Source: Nitrospirota bacterium (GTDB taxonomy: Bacteria > Nitrospinota_A > UBA7883 > JACRGQ01). From it: 19,222 nucleotides of DNA. The stretch spans positions 1 through 19,222 of the forward strand of contig JAJRYM010000188.1 of assembly GCA_024275775.1 (NCBI GenBank). Direction: 5' to 3'. Positions 7,314-15,262 of this stretch are shown piece after piece; within the stretch, counting starts at the first letter, position 1; the number at the start of each line of letters is the position of its first letter. The notes under the pieces are model-generated. The model was not told the DNA's origin and made no database searches. It saw nothing but the letters and a program-made list of their open reading frames with translations. The position numbers and the translations under genes were made by a program.

Positions 7314-7670
7314 ATGCGCGCATTATCAGCTTTTGTGATGGCTCTGGTTGTCGCTTTGGCGGTTCCCGCCTTTGCCGCAGAAACGGTTCTGAATACCCCG
7401 GCCGGCGCCGATAAAACCGCCGCCATGCATAATGATGCAGGCATAAAAGCCTATAACAGCGGAGATTTCGGTTCGGCGGAAACGCATTTTAAAGAAGCCG
7501 CGGCCGCATCGCACGACCTGGCGGAAGCTCATTTTAACCTTGCCGTAGCACTGCACAGCCAGGCCAAGCATACGGAGGCGACAAAACATTTCCGGCATGC
7601 TCTTGATCTTGGCGAAAATAATCCGCTGATAAAAAATTCCAAGCTATTGCATCATCATCTCAACAAGTAA
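7314..7670 (+). CDS. Small exported TPR-repeat protein
   Basis: A 118-residue protein with a clear Sec signal peptide (hydrophobic 5-17, predicted cleavage after PAFA at about residue 21). It also has two tetratricopeptide-like helix pairs: AGIKAYNSGDFGSAETHFKE (about 42-61) and AEAHFNLAVALHSQAKHTEA (about 70-89), the latter followed by a third helix. It is expected in the periplasm as a protein-protein adaptor; no partner is indicated. A strong Shine-Dalgarno (AAGGAG) lies eight bases before the ATG, and a promoter-like region lies upstream. It is followed by a hairpin and the convergent gatA gene. It is a member of a very broad superfamily, so no specific name is justified. Confidence 0.8.
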   Translation: MRALSAFVMALVVALAVPAFAAETVLNTPAGADKTAAMHNDAGIKAYNSGDFGSAETHFKEAAAASHDLAEAHFNLAVALHSQAKHTEATKHFRHALDLGENNPLIKNSKLLHHHLNK

Positions 7671-7680
7671 GAGCTGGAAT

Positions 7681-7700
7681 CGCCGCCCCGTGCGGCGTTT
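7681..7700 (+). terminator. Hairpin between convergent TPR and gatA genes
   Basis: CGCCGC (7681-7686) and GCGGCG (7692-7697) form a six-bp GC stem with a CCCGT loop. TTT and further A/T bases follow on the plus strand. It sits ten bases after the TPR stop and touches the gatA stop, so it could serve the plus-strand transcript. On the minus strand no T-run follows. Confidence 0.5.
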
Positions 7701-9165
7701 ATAAGGACGGGTGTTTTTGCGAAATTTCGGGGTCGCGCGTTTTTTCAAAAGCGGCCGCGGCCCTGAATAGAGCCGGTTCATTAAAATTATCGGCTATCAT
7801 CTGCACGCCCACCGGCATCCCTGCGGATGAAAAACCGGCAGGAACGGATATCGCCGGCACACCGGCAAGGTTTACGTTTATCGTAAAAATATCATTGAGA
7901 TACATTTTTAACGGATTATCCGTTTTCTCCCCCAGTTTAAAAGCTGGCGTCGGCGCGGCGGGCGTTAAAAGAACGTCGCACTTTTTAAAAGCGTCTTTGA
8001 AATCGTTTATTATCAGAGTCCGCACCTTCTGGGCTTTCAGGTAGTAGTCGTCGTAATAGCCTGCGGAGAGAACGTAGGTTCCCAGCATTATCCGCCTTTT
8101 CACTTCCGCGCCGAACCCCTCGGTGCGCGTATTAGCGTACATCTCCTCCAGCGTTGCGGAGTGATCGCTTCTGTAGCCGTATTTAACGCCGTCGTACCGC
8201 GAAAGGTTAGAACTGGCTTCGGCCGGAGCTATGACGTAATAGACCGGAACGGCGTATTCGGTATAAGGAAGCGAGACCTCTTCGATTTTCGCTCCCGCCT
8301 TTTCCAGCGCGTCGGCGGCATTTAGCACGATTGCTCTAACCTCCTCGTCCATACCTTTCACGTAGTATTCTTTCGGCAGACCTACAACCATCCCGCGTGC
8401 TCCTTCATTCAGCGATTCTGAATAATCGGGAACGGGGATATCCACTGATGTTGAATCCATCGGGTCGTGCCCCGCTATGGCCTGAAGGATTATCGCGGTA
8501 TCTTCCACCGTCAAGCCCATCGGGCCTATCTGGTCGAGCGACGAGGCGAACGCCACCAGCCCGAAACGGGATACCCTTCCATATGTAGGTTTTAAGCCAA
8601 CGATGCCGCAGAAACTGGCCGGCTGGCGGATTGAGCCGCCGGTATCCGACCCAAGCGCCGCCGGACACAACCCCGCGGCTACGGCCGCGGCAGAACCGCC
8701 GCTTGACCCGCCCGGAACGGTTTCGGTATTCCACGGGTTGAGGCAGGGGCCGAACCGGGAAGTCTCGTTTGAAGACCCCATTGCGAATTCATCCATGTTC
8801 GTTTTGCCAAGAATAACTGCTCCAGCTTTTCGCAGTTTTTCAACCACCTTGGCCGAGTAAGGCGATACGAAGTTTTCCAGCATGCGGGAGCCGCACGTGG
8901 TAACGCCGTTTTCGATGGCGATTAGGTCTTTCACGGCAATCGGCACGCCGAGCAGGGGTCCGCTTTTGCCGGAAGCGATTTTTTTGTCGGCCTCTTCGGC
9001 GTCTCTGACAGCCGATTCCTTTTCCATGCGGATGAAGGCGTTGATTGCCGGATTCAGTCTCTCAATCCGGTCGAGAAGATGGAGAGTAATATCCTTAGAT
9101 GAAACCTCGCCGGAAGCAAGCTTTTTCGATAGAACCGCTATCGGCTGGTAGGTTAAATCCGGCAT
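7699..9165 (-). CDS. gatA: Aspartyl/glutamyl-tRNA amidotransferase subunit A
   Basis: GatA is the glutaminase subunit of GatCAB. It releases ammonia from glutamine, which GatB uses to convert Glu-tRNA(Gln) and/or Asp-tRNA(Asn) to Gln-tRNA(Gln)/Asn-tRNA(Asn) in the cytoplasm. The 488-residue protein has the amidase signature with an intact Ser-cisSer-Lys triad: Lys79 in GVPIAVKD, Ser154 in PGGSSGGSAA and Ser178 in SDTGGSIRQPA. The spacing is the same as in characterised GatA. AAGGG lies a few bases before the ATG. It follows gatC by nine bases, so the two are cotranscribed; gatB is not in the window. Its presence implies that the organism makes at least one of these two aminoacyl-tRNAs by the indirect route. 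Confidence 0.97.
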   Translation of the reverse strand: MPDLTYQPIAVLSKKLASGEVSSKDITLHLLDRIERLNPAINAFIRMEKESAVRDAEEADKKIASGKSGPLLGVPIAVKDLIAIENGVTTCGSRMLENFVSPYSAKVVEKLRKAGAVILGKTNMDEFAMGSSNETSRFGPCLNPWNTETVPGGSSGGSAAAVAAGLCPAALGSDTGGSIRQPASFCGIVGLKPTYGRVSRFGLVAFASSLDQIGPMGLTVEDTAIILQAIAGHDPMDSTSVDIPVPDYSESLNEGARGMVVGLPKEYYVKGMDEEVRAIVLNAADALEKAGAKIEEVSLPYTEYAVPVYYVIAPAEASSNLSRYDGVKYGYRSDHSATLEEMYANTRTEGFGAEVKRRIMLGTYVLSAGYYDDYYLKAQKVRTLIINDFKDAFKKCDVLLTPAAPTPAFKLGEKTDNPLKMYLNDIFTINVNLAGVPAISVPAGFSSAGMPVGVQMIADNFNEPALFRAAAAFEKTRDPEISQKHPSL

Positions 9166-9174
9166 GAGCCCTTT

Positions 9175-9465
9175 TTATTCTATAACTCTAGGAACTGAAA
9201 AATAGTTTCCGTCCGGGGTAGGAGCATTTTTCAATATCTTGTCCCGGTCGAAAATTTCTTTTACTTCGTCCGCCCTGAAAACATTTCCGCTTGTTATAGG
9301 GTGGCTTGTAGGCTTGACGTTTTCAGTATCGACTTCCCGTAGTGCGGTGATATGGCTTAAAACGTCCGAAAGCGTCTCCACCATATTCCCCACTGCCTCT
9401 ACCGGAATCTTCAGGTTCGCCAGCCGTGCGATTTTATGAACCTCTTCCTGCGTTATGCCGGACAC
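9175..9465 (-). CDS. gatC: Aspartyl/glutamyl-tRNA amidotransferase subunit C
   Basis: GatC is the small belt subunit that holds GatA and GatB together. The 96-residue frame has the normal N-terminal helix (ITQEEVHKIARLANLKI), the TENVKPTSHP segment, the VFRADEV block and the C-terminal YFSVPRVIE. I place the start at GTG 9465, which gives the usual family length and overlaps by one base the TAG of the short basic frame upstream, a typical arrangement for translational coupling. An in-frame GTG at 9498 would add 11 residues; neither has its own clear Shine-Dalgarno. Another possibility is that the protein begins at ATG 9536 after a frameshift in the A-rich tract. Confidence 0.93.
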   Translation of the reverse strand: MSGITQEEVHKIARLANLKIPVEAVGNMVETLSDVLSHITALREVDTENVKPTSHPITSGNVFRADEVKEIFDRDKILKNAPTPDGNYFSVPRVIE

Positions 9466-9536
9466 TAACGTCTGTGCGACGCCTTTTTGGAGCGCCACCG
9501 TTTTTTCTGTTTTTTCTTTTTCGTCGTACTTGCCAT
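9465..9536 (-). CDS. Short, highly basic leader frame overlapping the gatC start
   Basis: ATG at 9536 is preceded by an excellent AGGAG site (five bases away) and opens a 23-codon frame ending in TAG at 9467-9465. Twelve of its 23 residues are Lys or Arg (KKKKQKKRWRSKK in the middle). It is the first start codon after the gatC promoter and has the only good ribosome-binding site, and its stop overlaps the GTG of gatC. It may be a coupling leader peptide. It could also be the true gatC N-terminus displaced by a one-base change, since runs of A at about 9505-9522 make a -1 shift into the gatC frame possible. I do not recognise a family. Confidence 0.4.
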   Translation of the reverse strand: MASTTKKKKQKKRWRSKKASHRR

Positions 9537-9578
9537 TTTATCTCCTGAATGCTGTTGTCATGAAATATTGAATAGGTG

Positions 9579-9607
9579 ATTGTAAAATCTTTCGCGCCGG
9601 TCTGCAA
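9579..9607 (-). promoter_or_regulatory. Sigma-70-like promoter of gatCA
   Basis: On the minus strand TTGCAG (9607-9602), a 17-base spacer and TACAAT (9584-9579) form a good -35/-10 pair. Transcription would start near 9572, giving a leader of about 36 bases before ATG 9536 and including its AGGAG site. Confidence 0.6.
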
Positions 9608-9655
9608 CAGCTATCCTTAAAACCGTTTTTTCTGATACCGGCAGGCATAAAAAGG

Positions 9656-9684
9656 TTTAACTATGAAGCGATGCGGGATAAAAT
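9656..9684 (+). promoter_or_regulatory. Possible leaderless promoter of greA
   Basis: TAAAAT at 9679-9684 is followed by six A residues and the ATG at 9691, so +1 would fall on the start codon. A weak -35 (TTTAAC, 9656-9661) lies 17 bases before it. No good Shine-Dalgarno is present; only GGGA, about 13 bases from the ATG. Confidence 0.4.
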
Positions 9685-9690
9685 AAAAAA

Positions 9691-10167
9691 ATGTTCAGGG
9701 AGACTATAGACAGGCTGGAAGAAGAACTGAAGGAACTTCAGCGCCGGCTTACGGTTGATATACCAAAAGAGCTTAATACCGCCGCGGCGCTTGGCGACCT
9801 GAGCGAAAACGCCGAGTATCACGCGGCGAAAGATAAAAAGAAAATGACCGAATCGCGCCTGTCTCTTCTCAAAAGCCGGATACGGGATCTTAAAAATATA
9901 GATTTCACCAAGATTTCTAAAACCAGAGCCGGGCTTGGTAGTCTCGTTACGATCGAGGATCTCGATACCGGCGAGGAAAAAACATGGCAACTTGTGCTCG
10001 CGGATGATGTGGACGTGGAAGCGGGCAGAATTTCCCTTCAGGCCCCGATAGGCAGAGCGCTGATGGGCAGGGAAGAGGACGATGAGGTAAGCGTTGTCTT
10101 GCCTGCCGGTAAAAAGAATTTTCTTATTAACCGTGTCGTGACCATCCACGAACGCGGTCTGGCGTAA
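9691..10167 (+). CDS. greA: Transcription elongation factor GreA family
   Basis: Gre factors enter the RNA polymerase secondary channel and stimulate cleavage of backtracked RNA. The 158-residue length and layout fit: an N-terminal antiparallel coiled coil (1-75) whose tip carries the acidic residues Asp36 and Glu39 in GDLSENAEYHAAKD, then a C-terminal FKBP-like domain with GSLVTIEDLDTGEE and PIGRALMGREEDDEV. The tip residues needed for cleavage activity are present. It is monocistronic or the first gene before the cyclase, 35 bp downstream. An in-frame stop lies 12 bases upstream of the ATG, so the start is certain if the frame is real. GreA versus GreB is chosen from overall motif likeness only. 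Confidence 0.93.
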   Translation: MFRETIDRLEEELKELQRRLTVDIPKELNTAAALGDLSENAEYHAAKDKKKMTESRLSLLKSRIRDLKNIDFTKISKTRAGLGSLVTIEDLDTGEEKTWQLVLADDVDVEAGRISLQAPIGRALMGREEDDEVSVVLPAGKKNFLINRVVTIHERGLA

Positions 10168-10202
10168 TGGCGTTAAGAACGCAAGAGTGATTTCGTAACC
10201 TC

Positions 10203-12404
10203 ATGGCGGGCTGGATCAGAGCTCTTCTTCAAAAATACGCCGGCGCCGATAAAACCATTTACGGACTGCTTGTAAGTTTACTTTTCGGAATCATTATTTC
10301 CATCCTTTATTATTTCGGCTTTTTCACAAAACTGGAGTACGTCGCGTCCGATTTTCTGCGGGTTCATTTCACGAAAAAACCGGCCGAAACCGATGTCGTC
10401 TACCTGCTGATTACGGACGCCACTCTCATCGAGGCGGACGAGGTGGACGATATCCAGTGGCCGTGGCCGCGGCAGGCGTACGGTGAAGCGATACGTTTCC
10501 TCAAAAACGCCGGGGCGAAGCTGGTGGTATTCGATATGATCTTCAGCGAAACATCTTCCGCCGGCGTTGAAGACGACGAGGCGTTCGCCGAAAGCATCAA
10601 AGCCGGAAACGTGATTCTCGCCACGCTCTCATCCGACAAGCGCGGGAATACTTCCGAAAAGAAAATGCATGCAAACGCGGCAAAAATGTCCCGGTTTGCC
10701 CTGAAAGTCGAGGATGCCGGTTTTAAAGGGATAATCCCGCAATTTCCGTATTTCCGTCCGCCGATAGACGTACTGCTAAACGCGGCCGACGGTATAGGCG
10801 ACGTAAAGTTTCTGGCGGACGCGGACGGCGTGGGACGGCGTATGCGACTGCTCTACCGAAGCGGCGATAAATTCTATCCTTCACTTTCTCTGGCCGTAGC
10901 CATGAAGGCGCTGGGTGCGGAAAAAGCTGTTTTATCGGAACACAAAATCATGTTTGCGGCAAAGGACGGCGTCCGGCGGGATATTCCGCTGGATAACGAA
11001 GGTATGGCCATGCTCAAGTATTACGGCGACAGTTCCGTTTACGACAAGATGCTCCTTTTGCGCGTAATAAAATCCCAGATTGCGATGGATGAAGGCGACA
11101 AGCCTTATTACGATCCGTCCCGTTTCAAGGGCAAGGTGGTAATAATAGGCTCGGACGCCACCGAACTGAAGGACTTGCGCCCGAACCCCTTCAACAAGAA
11201 AAACGATGCCGGCGCGCATTACCATGGAACGGCGCTCGACAACATCCTGCACAGCGATTTCCTTGAAAACTACTATGAACCGGCTTTCGCTATTCCCGCC
11301 ATACTTTTCCTGTCGGTGGTTTTTGCCTGTGTGGCGGCCAATTTCAGCGCGGGGACAGGCCTGCTGATGACGGTCCTTTTTATCATCGCCGATGCCGCCC
11401 TGGCCGTTTATCTCTACTCTTACCACAACATACTTATAGACATATCGGCCAGCAATATAACGGTTATTGGCGCGTTTTCATTGACGAGCGTCGCGAACTA
11501 TCTCGTGGAGGCACGGCAGAGAACATTTATTACGGGCGCTTTCGGGCAGTATCTTTCTCCGAAAGTTGTGGAGGAGCTTGTAAAAAATCCCGACAAACTG
11601 GCCCTTGGCGGCGAGAGAAGAGTTATGACGGCGTTTTTCTCCGACGTCGCGGGCTTTTCAACCATATCCGAAGCTCTCAGCCCCGAAGAGCTGGTGGCTT
11701 TGTTGAACGACTATCTAAGCGAGATGTGCGAGATTACCGGAAAGTACGAAGGAACGGTGGATAAGTTCGAGGGTGACGCCATCATAGCTTTCTGGGGGGC
11801 TCCTATCGCTACCGACCGGCACGCGTATCTCGCCTGCATGGCTAGCATCGAGATGCAAAAGCGTCTTGAGGAGCTCCGCGCAAAATGGGAGGCCGAAGGA
11901 AAACATCAGATGAAGGTGCGAATTGGGCTTAATACAGGGCCTATGGTGGTGGGCAATATGGGTTCGCGCACGAGAATGGACTACACGATGATGGGTGACG
12001 CCGTGAATCTCGCTTCCCGTCTGGAAGGGGCCAACAAGTTTTACGGCACCTATTCGATGATTTCCGAAGCCACGCGGGAACCTGTTAAAGACGAGTTTGA
12101 AACGAGAGAACTTGACCTTTTGAGGGTTGTGGGTAAAAATGAACCTGTAAGAGTATACGAACTTTTTGGAGTTAAAGGCGACCTTCCCGAAAAAATAATG
12201 AAGGGAATAAAGCTGTTTGAAGAAGGGCTGAAGAGGTATCGTAAACGCGAATTCAGCAAGGCCAGGGAGGTTTTCGATAACGTGATGGAACTGATACCGG
12301 GTGATCCTCCTTCTCTCGAATACATTAAAAGGTGTGAGTTTATGGCGCAGAACGACCCCGGCGAACAGTGGGACGGCGTGTACACTCTTACTTCCAAAGG
12401 GTAA
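10203..12404 (+). CDS. CHASE2-domain class III adenylate cyclase
   Basis: A 733-residue membrane sensor cyclase. Transmembrane helix about 20-41, periplasmic CHASE2 domain about 45-355 (VDDIQWPWPRQAYGEAI, LVVFDMIFSE, KVVIIGSDATELKDLRPNPF), three helices at about 361-380, 384-405 and 412-433, then a cytoplasmic class III catalytic domain at 470-655. All catalytic positions are visible: metal Asp481 and Asp525, adenine-selecting Lys521 and Thr595 (the Lys/Thr pair of class IIIb adenylate cyclases), and transition-state Asn602 and Arg606. A short TPR-like helical tail follows (665-715). It should make cAMP in response to a periplasmic signal, possibly as a homodimer. Ribosome binding is weak. 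It is followed after four bases by the SH3-like gene, so it heads a three-gene unit. Confidence 0.93.
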   Translation: MAGWIRALLQKYAGADKTIYGLLVSLLFGIIISILYYFGFFTKLEYVASDFLRVHFTKKPAETDVVYLLITDATLIEADEVDDIQWPWPRQAYGEAIRFLKNAGAKLVVFDMIFSETSSAGVEDDEAFAESIKAGNVILATLSSDKRGNTSEKKMHANAAKMSRFALKVEDAGFKGIIPQFPYFRPPIDVLLNAADGIGDVKFLADADGVGRRMRLLYRSGDKFYPSLSLAVAMKALGAEKAVLSEHKIMFAAKDGVRRDIPLDNEGMAMLKYYGDSSVYDKMLLLRVIKSQIAMDEGDKPYYDPSRFKGKVVIIGSDATELKDLRPNPFNKKNDAGAHYHGTALDNILHSDFLENYYEPAFAIPAILFLSVVFACVAANFSAGTGLLMTVLFIIADAALAVYLYSYHNILIDISASNITVIGAFSLTSVANYLVEARQRTFITGAFGQYLSPKVVEELVKNPDKLALGGERRVMTAFFSDVAGFSTISEALSPEELVALLNDYLSEMCEITGKYEGTVDKFEGDAIIAFWGAPIATDRHAYLACMASIEMQKRLEELRAKWEAEGKHQMKVRIGLNTGPMVVGNMGSRTRMDYTMMGDAVNLASRLEGANKFYGTYSMISEATREPVKDEFETRELDLLRVVGKNEPVRVYELFGVKGDLPEKIMKGIKLFEEGLKRYRKREFSKAREVFDNVMELIPGDPPSLEYIKRCEFMAQNDPGEQWDGVYTLTSKG

Positions 12405-12408
12405 GCGA

Positions 12409-12906
12409 ATGAAAAGAACCACTCTTTACATTTTTGCGGTTTTTGCGCTTGTAGTGCTGTTTATCGCTTCTTCCGCGGAAGCCTCGAAGCTGAGAAAGGG
12501 CGACAATCTGCGGATAAACGTTTCCAAAACGAGATTAAAAAGCAGTCCCAAGCCTTTCGGGGGGAAACTGCTGAAAACGCTGGACCGTGGCGAAAGCGTT
12601 AAATTCATCGGGTCGAAAGGCAGTTTTCACGAGGTGGAGTACGGGGGCCTGAAAGGTTTCATACCGGCTAAATCACTTATCAGGGCTAAAAAGTTCAAAA
12701 GCTTTTCACGCACCGCAAAGGTAACCGAGTCGGATATGGCGGCGGCTACCAAGGGGTTTTCGCCCGAGGTGGAAGCGAAGAACAGGCAGAACAAGGAATT
12801 GCGGTACGACCTGATGGACAAGGCGGAAAAGATGTCCACCGTTAAGTACCCGCTTGAGAGCCTTGCGGATTTCCGTAAAAAGGGAAAACTGGGAGAGTTC
12901 CAATGA
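12409..12906 (+). CDS. Exported SH3-like domain protein
   Basis: A 165-residue protein with an N-terminal signal peptide (hydrophobic 7-22, likely cleavage after AEA at 25). A bacterial SH3-like domain spans about 34-92: NVSKTRLKSSPKPFGGKLLKT, then RGESVKFIGSKGSFHEVEY and GLKGFIPAKSLI. Such domains usually bind peptidoglycan peptides or partner proteins in the periplasm. A charged, helical C-terminal part (105-165) contains TKGFSPEVEAKNRQNKELRY. I start at ATG 12409, which has AAGGG upstream and puts the signal peptide at the N-terminus; the frame is open further upstream but only within the cyclase gene. Its stop overlaps the ATG of the M48 protease gene (ATGA), indicating translational coupling and a shared job. 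Confidence 0.82.
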   Translation: MKRTTLYIFAVFALVVLFIASSAEASKLRKGDNLRINVSKTRLKSSPKPFGGKLLKTLDRGESVKFIGSKGSFHEVEYGGLKGFIPAKSLIRAKKFKSFSRTAKVTESDMAAATKGFSPEVEAKNRQNKELRYDLMDKAEKMSTVKYPLESLADFRKKGKLGEFQ

Positions 12907-13868
12907 GTTCGCTGGTCAGGCCTTTGAAAATTGCCGGAAGTTTCATAAAACCGTTTTTGATCCTTGCGGTCGTTTTATTGGCGACCGTGCAGGCTTACGG
13001 ATTCAATCTCGACTTGAACAAGATTTTCGATATCGGCAAATCGACCTTCAAAGCTTTTTCCGATTTTACGGCGGAAGAGCAGTATTACGTCGGCAGAAGC
13101 GTTGGCGCAAGGCTGTTGGCCAACAACAGGTTGAATGAAAAGGAGGCGCTTCAGGATTATGTCAACTCCGTCGGCCAAACGCTGGCGCTGGCTTCTTCCC
13201 GGCCGGAAGCATTCAGCGGTTACCATTTTATCGTTCTCGACGAACCGGAGAAAGTAAACGCCTATGCCGTGCCGGGCGGCTTTATTCTCATAACCACGGG
13301 CCTTATTAACAAGGCTGAAAACGAAGACGAGCTGGCCGGGATCATGGCCCATGAAGTGGCGCACGAAGTTTTTTATCACCCGTCCAATTCCATCAAAAAA
13401 TCCTACAGGGATAAACTGAAGAAGGATATTCTCAGCTTCGCCAGCGACCAGATAGGCAGTCCGGACGATCAGCAACTGGCCGGCCTTGTGGAAGGGCTGA
13501 ACGAACTTTCCGGAATGCTGATTGATCATGCCGCGAAAGGTTACAGTAGAAAGAAGGAAAAAGAAGCCGACCTGGAGGCGGTTGATATAATGATTAACGC
13601 CGGATACAATCCGGCCGCTCTGGCGAGCGTTCTAAAAAAGCTGAATGCTATCGGCTCCGGGAAATCGGGAACGCACGGCAACCCCACAAAACGGGCACAG
13701 GATGTTCTTACGAAAGTGCGGACGAGCAAAGGGGTTCCCGGAACTGCGGAGCCAAGAGTAGCCAGATTCCGGAAAGTTATGGAGACCCCCTCCTCGCGTT
13801 CCGGTAGCCCGGCCGGAAACGTTAAGCCGGGATTCCCAGCGGTTCAAAGCCATGCTTCAGGCGGCTGA
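12903..13868 (+). CDS. Exported or membrane-anchored M48-family zinc metalloprotease
   Basis: A 321-residue protein. An N-terminal hydrophobic segment (about 13-33) serves as signal peptide or anchor. The zinc motif is HEVAH at 150-154 within GIMAHEVAHEVFYH, with Glu151 as catalytic base and probable third ligand Glu221 in KEKEADLEAVDIM. Other M48 landmarks are VNAYAVPGGFILITTGL at 118-134 and the late HGNPTKRAQDVL. It has no multiple membrane spans, so it resembles the periplasmic BepA/LoiP-like group more than HtpX. The C-terminal ~50 residues are Pro/Ser/Gly-rich and probably disordered. It is likely to act in envelope protein quality control. It overlaps the SH3-like gene by four bases. 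Confidence 0.92.
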   Translation: MSSLVRPLKIAGSFIKPFLILAVVLLATVQAYGFNLDLNKIFDIGKSTFKAFSDFTAEEQYYVGRSVGARLLANNRLNEKEALQDYVNSVGQTLALASSRPEAFSGYHFIVLDEPEKVNAYAVPGGFILITTGLINKAENEDELAGIMAHEVAHEVFYHPSNSIKKSYRDKLKKDILSFASDQIGSPDDQQLAGLVEGLNELSGMLIDHAAKGYSRKKEKEADLEAVDIMINAGYNPAALASVLKKLNAIGSGKSGTHGNPTKRAQDVLTKVRTSKGVPGTAEPRVARFRKVMETPSSRSGSPAGNVKPGFPAVQSHASGG

Positions 13869-14040
13869 ATTATAAAAATTCCGGTAAAATCGAGCGCCTC
13901 TCTGTTTTAATTCCGACTCCTTTCTCTTAAATAAATCTCACTTCTCCAAGAAGTACGTTTGGGTATTTTTGTTTTCGGGTAGTAAATGGATTACAATTAA
14001 AAAAAGTAGGGTTAAAATGGGGAAATCTAAGGAGGCAGGG

Positions 14041-15234
14041 ATGAAGAGGTTTATTCAAATTTTACTTGTTGTTCAGTTTGTTATTTCTTATCCGGTTTTT
14101 GCGGGGATACTTGATGCCACGGTTGTCGTGAGCGGCACGACGGTAACCGATAGTTTCACATCTGTGGATAATCTGGTGGATACTTTAACCGATAGTTATC
14201 TGGCCACGCATTTTCCAACTTATTCCAATACCTCGAAAGCCGACGCAACGTTAAATTTCAGAGGTATCGATATTTTAGCCTCGTACCCTTTAAACGGCAA
14301 CACTCTACGGTTCCAGATCCCTAAAACGGGGCTTGATATTAGTTTTACCGGCGCAACGCGCGATGAAAGCCAGAGTAAGCTGAAAGACTGGTTTAAAACC
14401 AGCGGTGGGGCGGAACTCACTAAATTGATGAAGGCTTTTGCTGCGAATACCGCCAACGACCCTATTGCGGGCAATCCCAACAGCCTGCAGGCGAACATAG
14501 TCGCAACGGATTTCATCGACGGCACCGGTATGGGATCCACCACCACAGCTTCTGACGTTGGAAAAGGCGGCAGTAAGGAAAATCTAATCGGCATCGGCGT
14601 TTCTTATACAACCCTTGACCAAGGGGGGCTTGATAGCAAAAGAGTGACGGTTCCCATTAAATATGCCATTGTTTCCGATGCCAACCCTAGGAGAGTGTAT
14701 ACGTTTAAACTTCCTATTACGCAGGTTGATGTTGATGGAGCGAAGAGCTACCAAGTCGGCTTAGGTTTTTCCGCCGCTCTTCCGGTTACAGGCCGGTGGA
14801 CTCTCACACCGACGTTTACGTACGGATTAGGCGGGTCGATCGACCTTGGTTCGGCCGCGCAAATGGCATCAGGCTCTCTTACCAGTCGGTACGACTTTAA
14901 ACTTTCTAAGTATATGTTCACCCTTGGGAATATGATCGGATACTACAAAACCATACCTTTAAAATACGGGGACTTTGATATAGACCCCGATATAGCAAAC
15001 ACCGCGTTTCGAAACGGCCTCATGATGACGATTCCTTTCGGTTCGGAAGCGAAAGGCCGTCACGTTCAGCTTTTTGCAATAGATACTCGCTATACCGGCA
15101 CCGAGCTTTTCATCAACCAGTATAATGACCTGGGTTTCGCTATAGGCTTTACCAGAAATTTGAGGCTTGGACTCACTTATATCACCTCTGATGAAAGCAA
15201 GGGGTATTCTGTAAACTTTGGGTATAAGTTCTAA
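14041..15234 (+). CDS. Probable outer-membrane beta-barrel protein, unidentified family
   Basis: A 397-residue protein with a good signal peptide (MKRFIQILLVVQFVISYPVFA, cleavage before GILDA). An N-terminal region (about 30-185) includes SKLKDWFKTSGGAELTKLMK and DPIAGNPNSLQ. The C-terminal half is a run of amphipathic strands with many aromatic and Gly residues (GRWTLTPTFTYGLGG, GFAIGFTRNLRLGLTYI), and the protein ends in Phe (NFGYKF), as BAM-assembled barrels do. I start at ATG 14041, which has a near-perfect AAGGAGG site; the open frame reaches back to 13969 but would add 24 polar residues before the signal peptide. I do not recognise a specific family; the ligand is unknown. Codon and base composition look more AT-rich than in neighbouring genes. 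Confidence 0.75.
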   Translation: MKRFIQILLVVQFVISYPVFAGILDATVVVSGTTVTDSFTSVDNLVDTLTDSYLATHFPTYSNTSKADATLNFRGIDILASYPLNGNTLRFQIPKTGLDISFTGATRDESQSKLKDWFKTSGGAELTKLMKAFAANTANDPIAGNPNSLQANIVATDFIDGTGMGSTTTASDVGKGGSKENLIGIGVSYTTLDQGGLDSKRVTVPIKYAIVSDANPRRVYTFKLPITQVDVDGAKSYQVGLGFSAALPVTGRWTLTPTFTYGLGGSIDLGSAAQMASGSLTSRYDFKLSKYMFTLGNMIGYYKTIPLKYGDFDIDPDIANTAFRNGLMMTIPFGSEAKGRHVQLFAIDTRYTGTELFINQYNDLGFAIGFTRNLRLGLTYITSDESKGYSVNFGYKF

Positions 15235-15262
15235 TAGCTGTGGGAGTGTGCCAAGCTCGCAG

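Noticed and set aside
10170..10182. GCGTT-AAG-AACGC hairpin between greA and the cyclase gene
   Set aside because: Five-bp stem with no T-run; too small to call a terminator or regulator.
12301..12408. Upstream start for the SH3-like protein inside the cyclase gene
   Set aside because: It would bury the signal peptide 36 residues into the protein; ATG 12409 has AAGGG upstream and a proper N-terminal signal.
11715..12422. 235-codon minus-strand frame opposite the cyclase catalytic domain
   Set aside because: Lies wholly antisense to highly conserved catalytic codons, no ribosome-binding site and no recognisable motif.
13940..13954. Hairpin ACTTCT-CCA-AGAAGT after the M48 gene as a terminator
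   Set aside because: The stem is short and not GC-rich, and the T-rich stretch begins about 15 bases later, so intrinsic termination is not supported.
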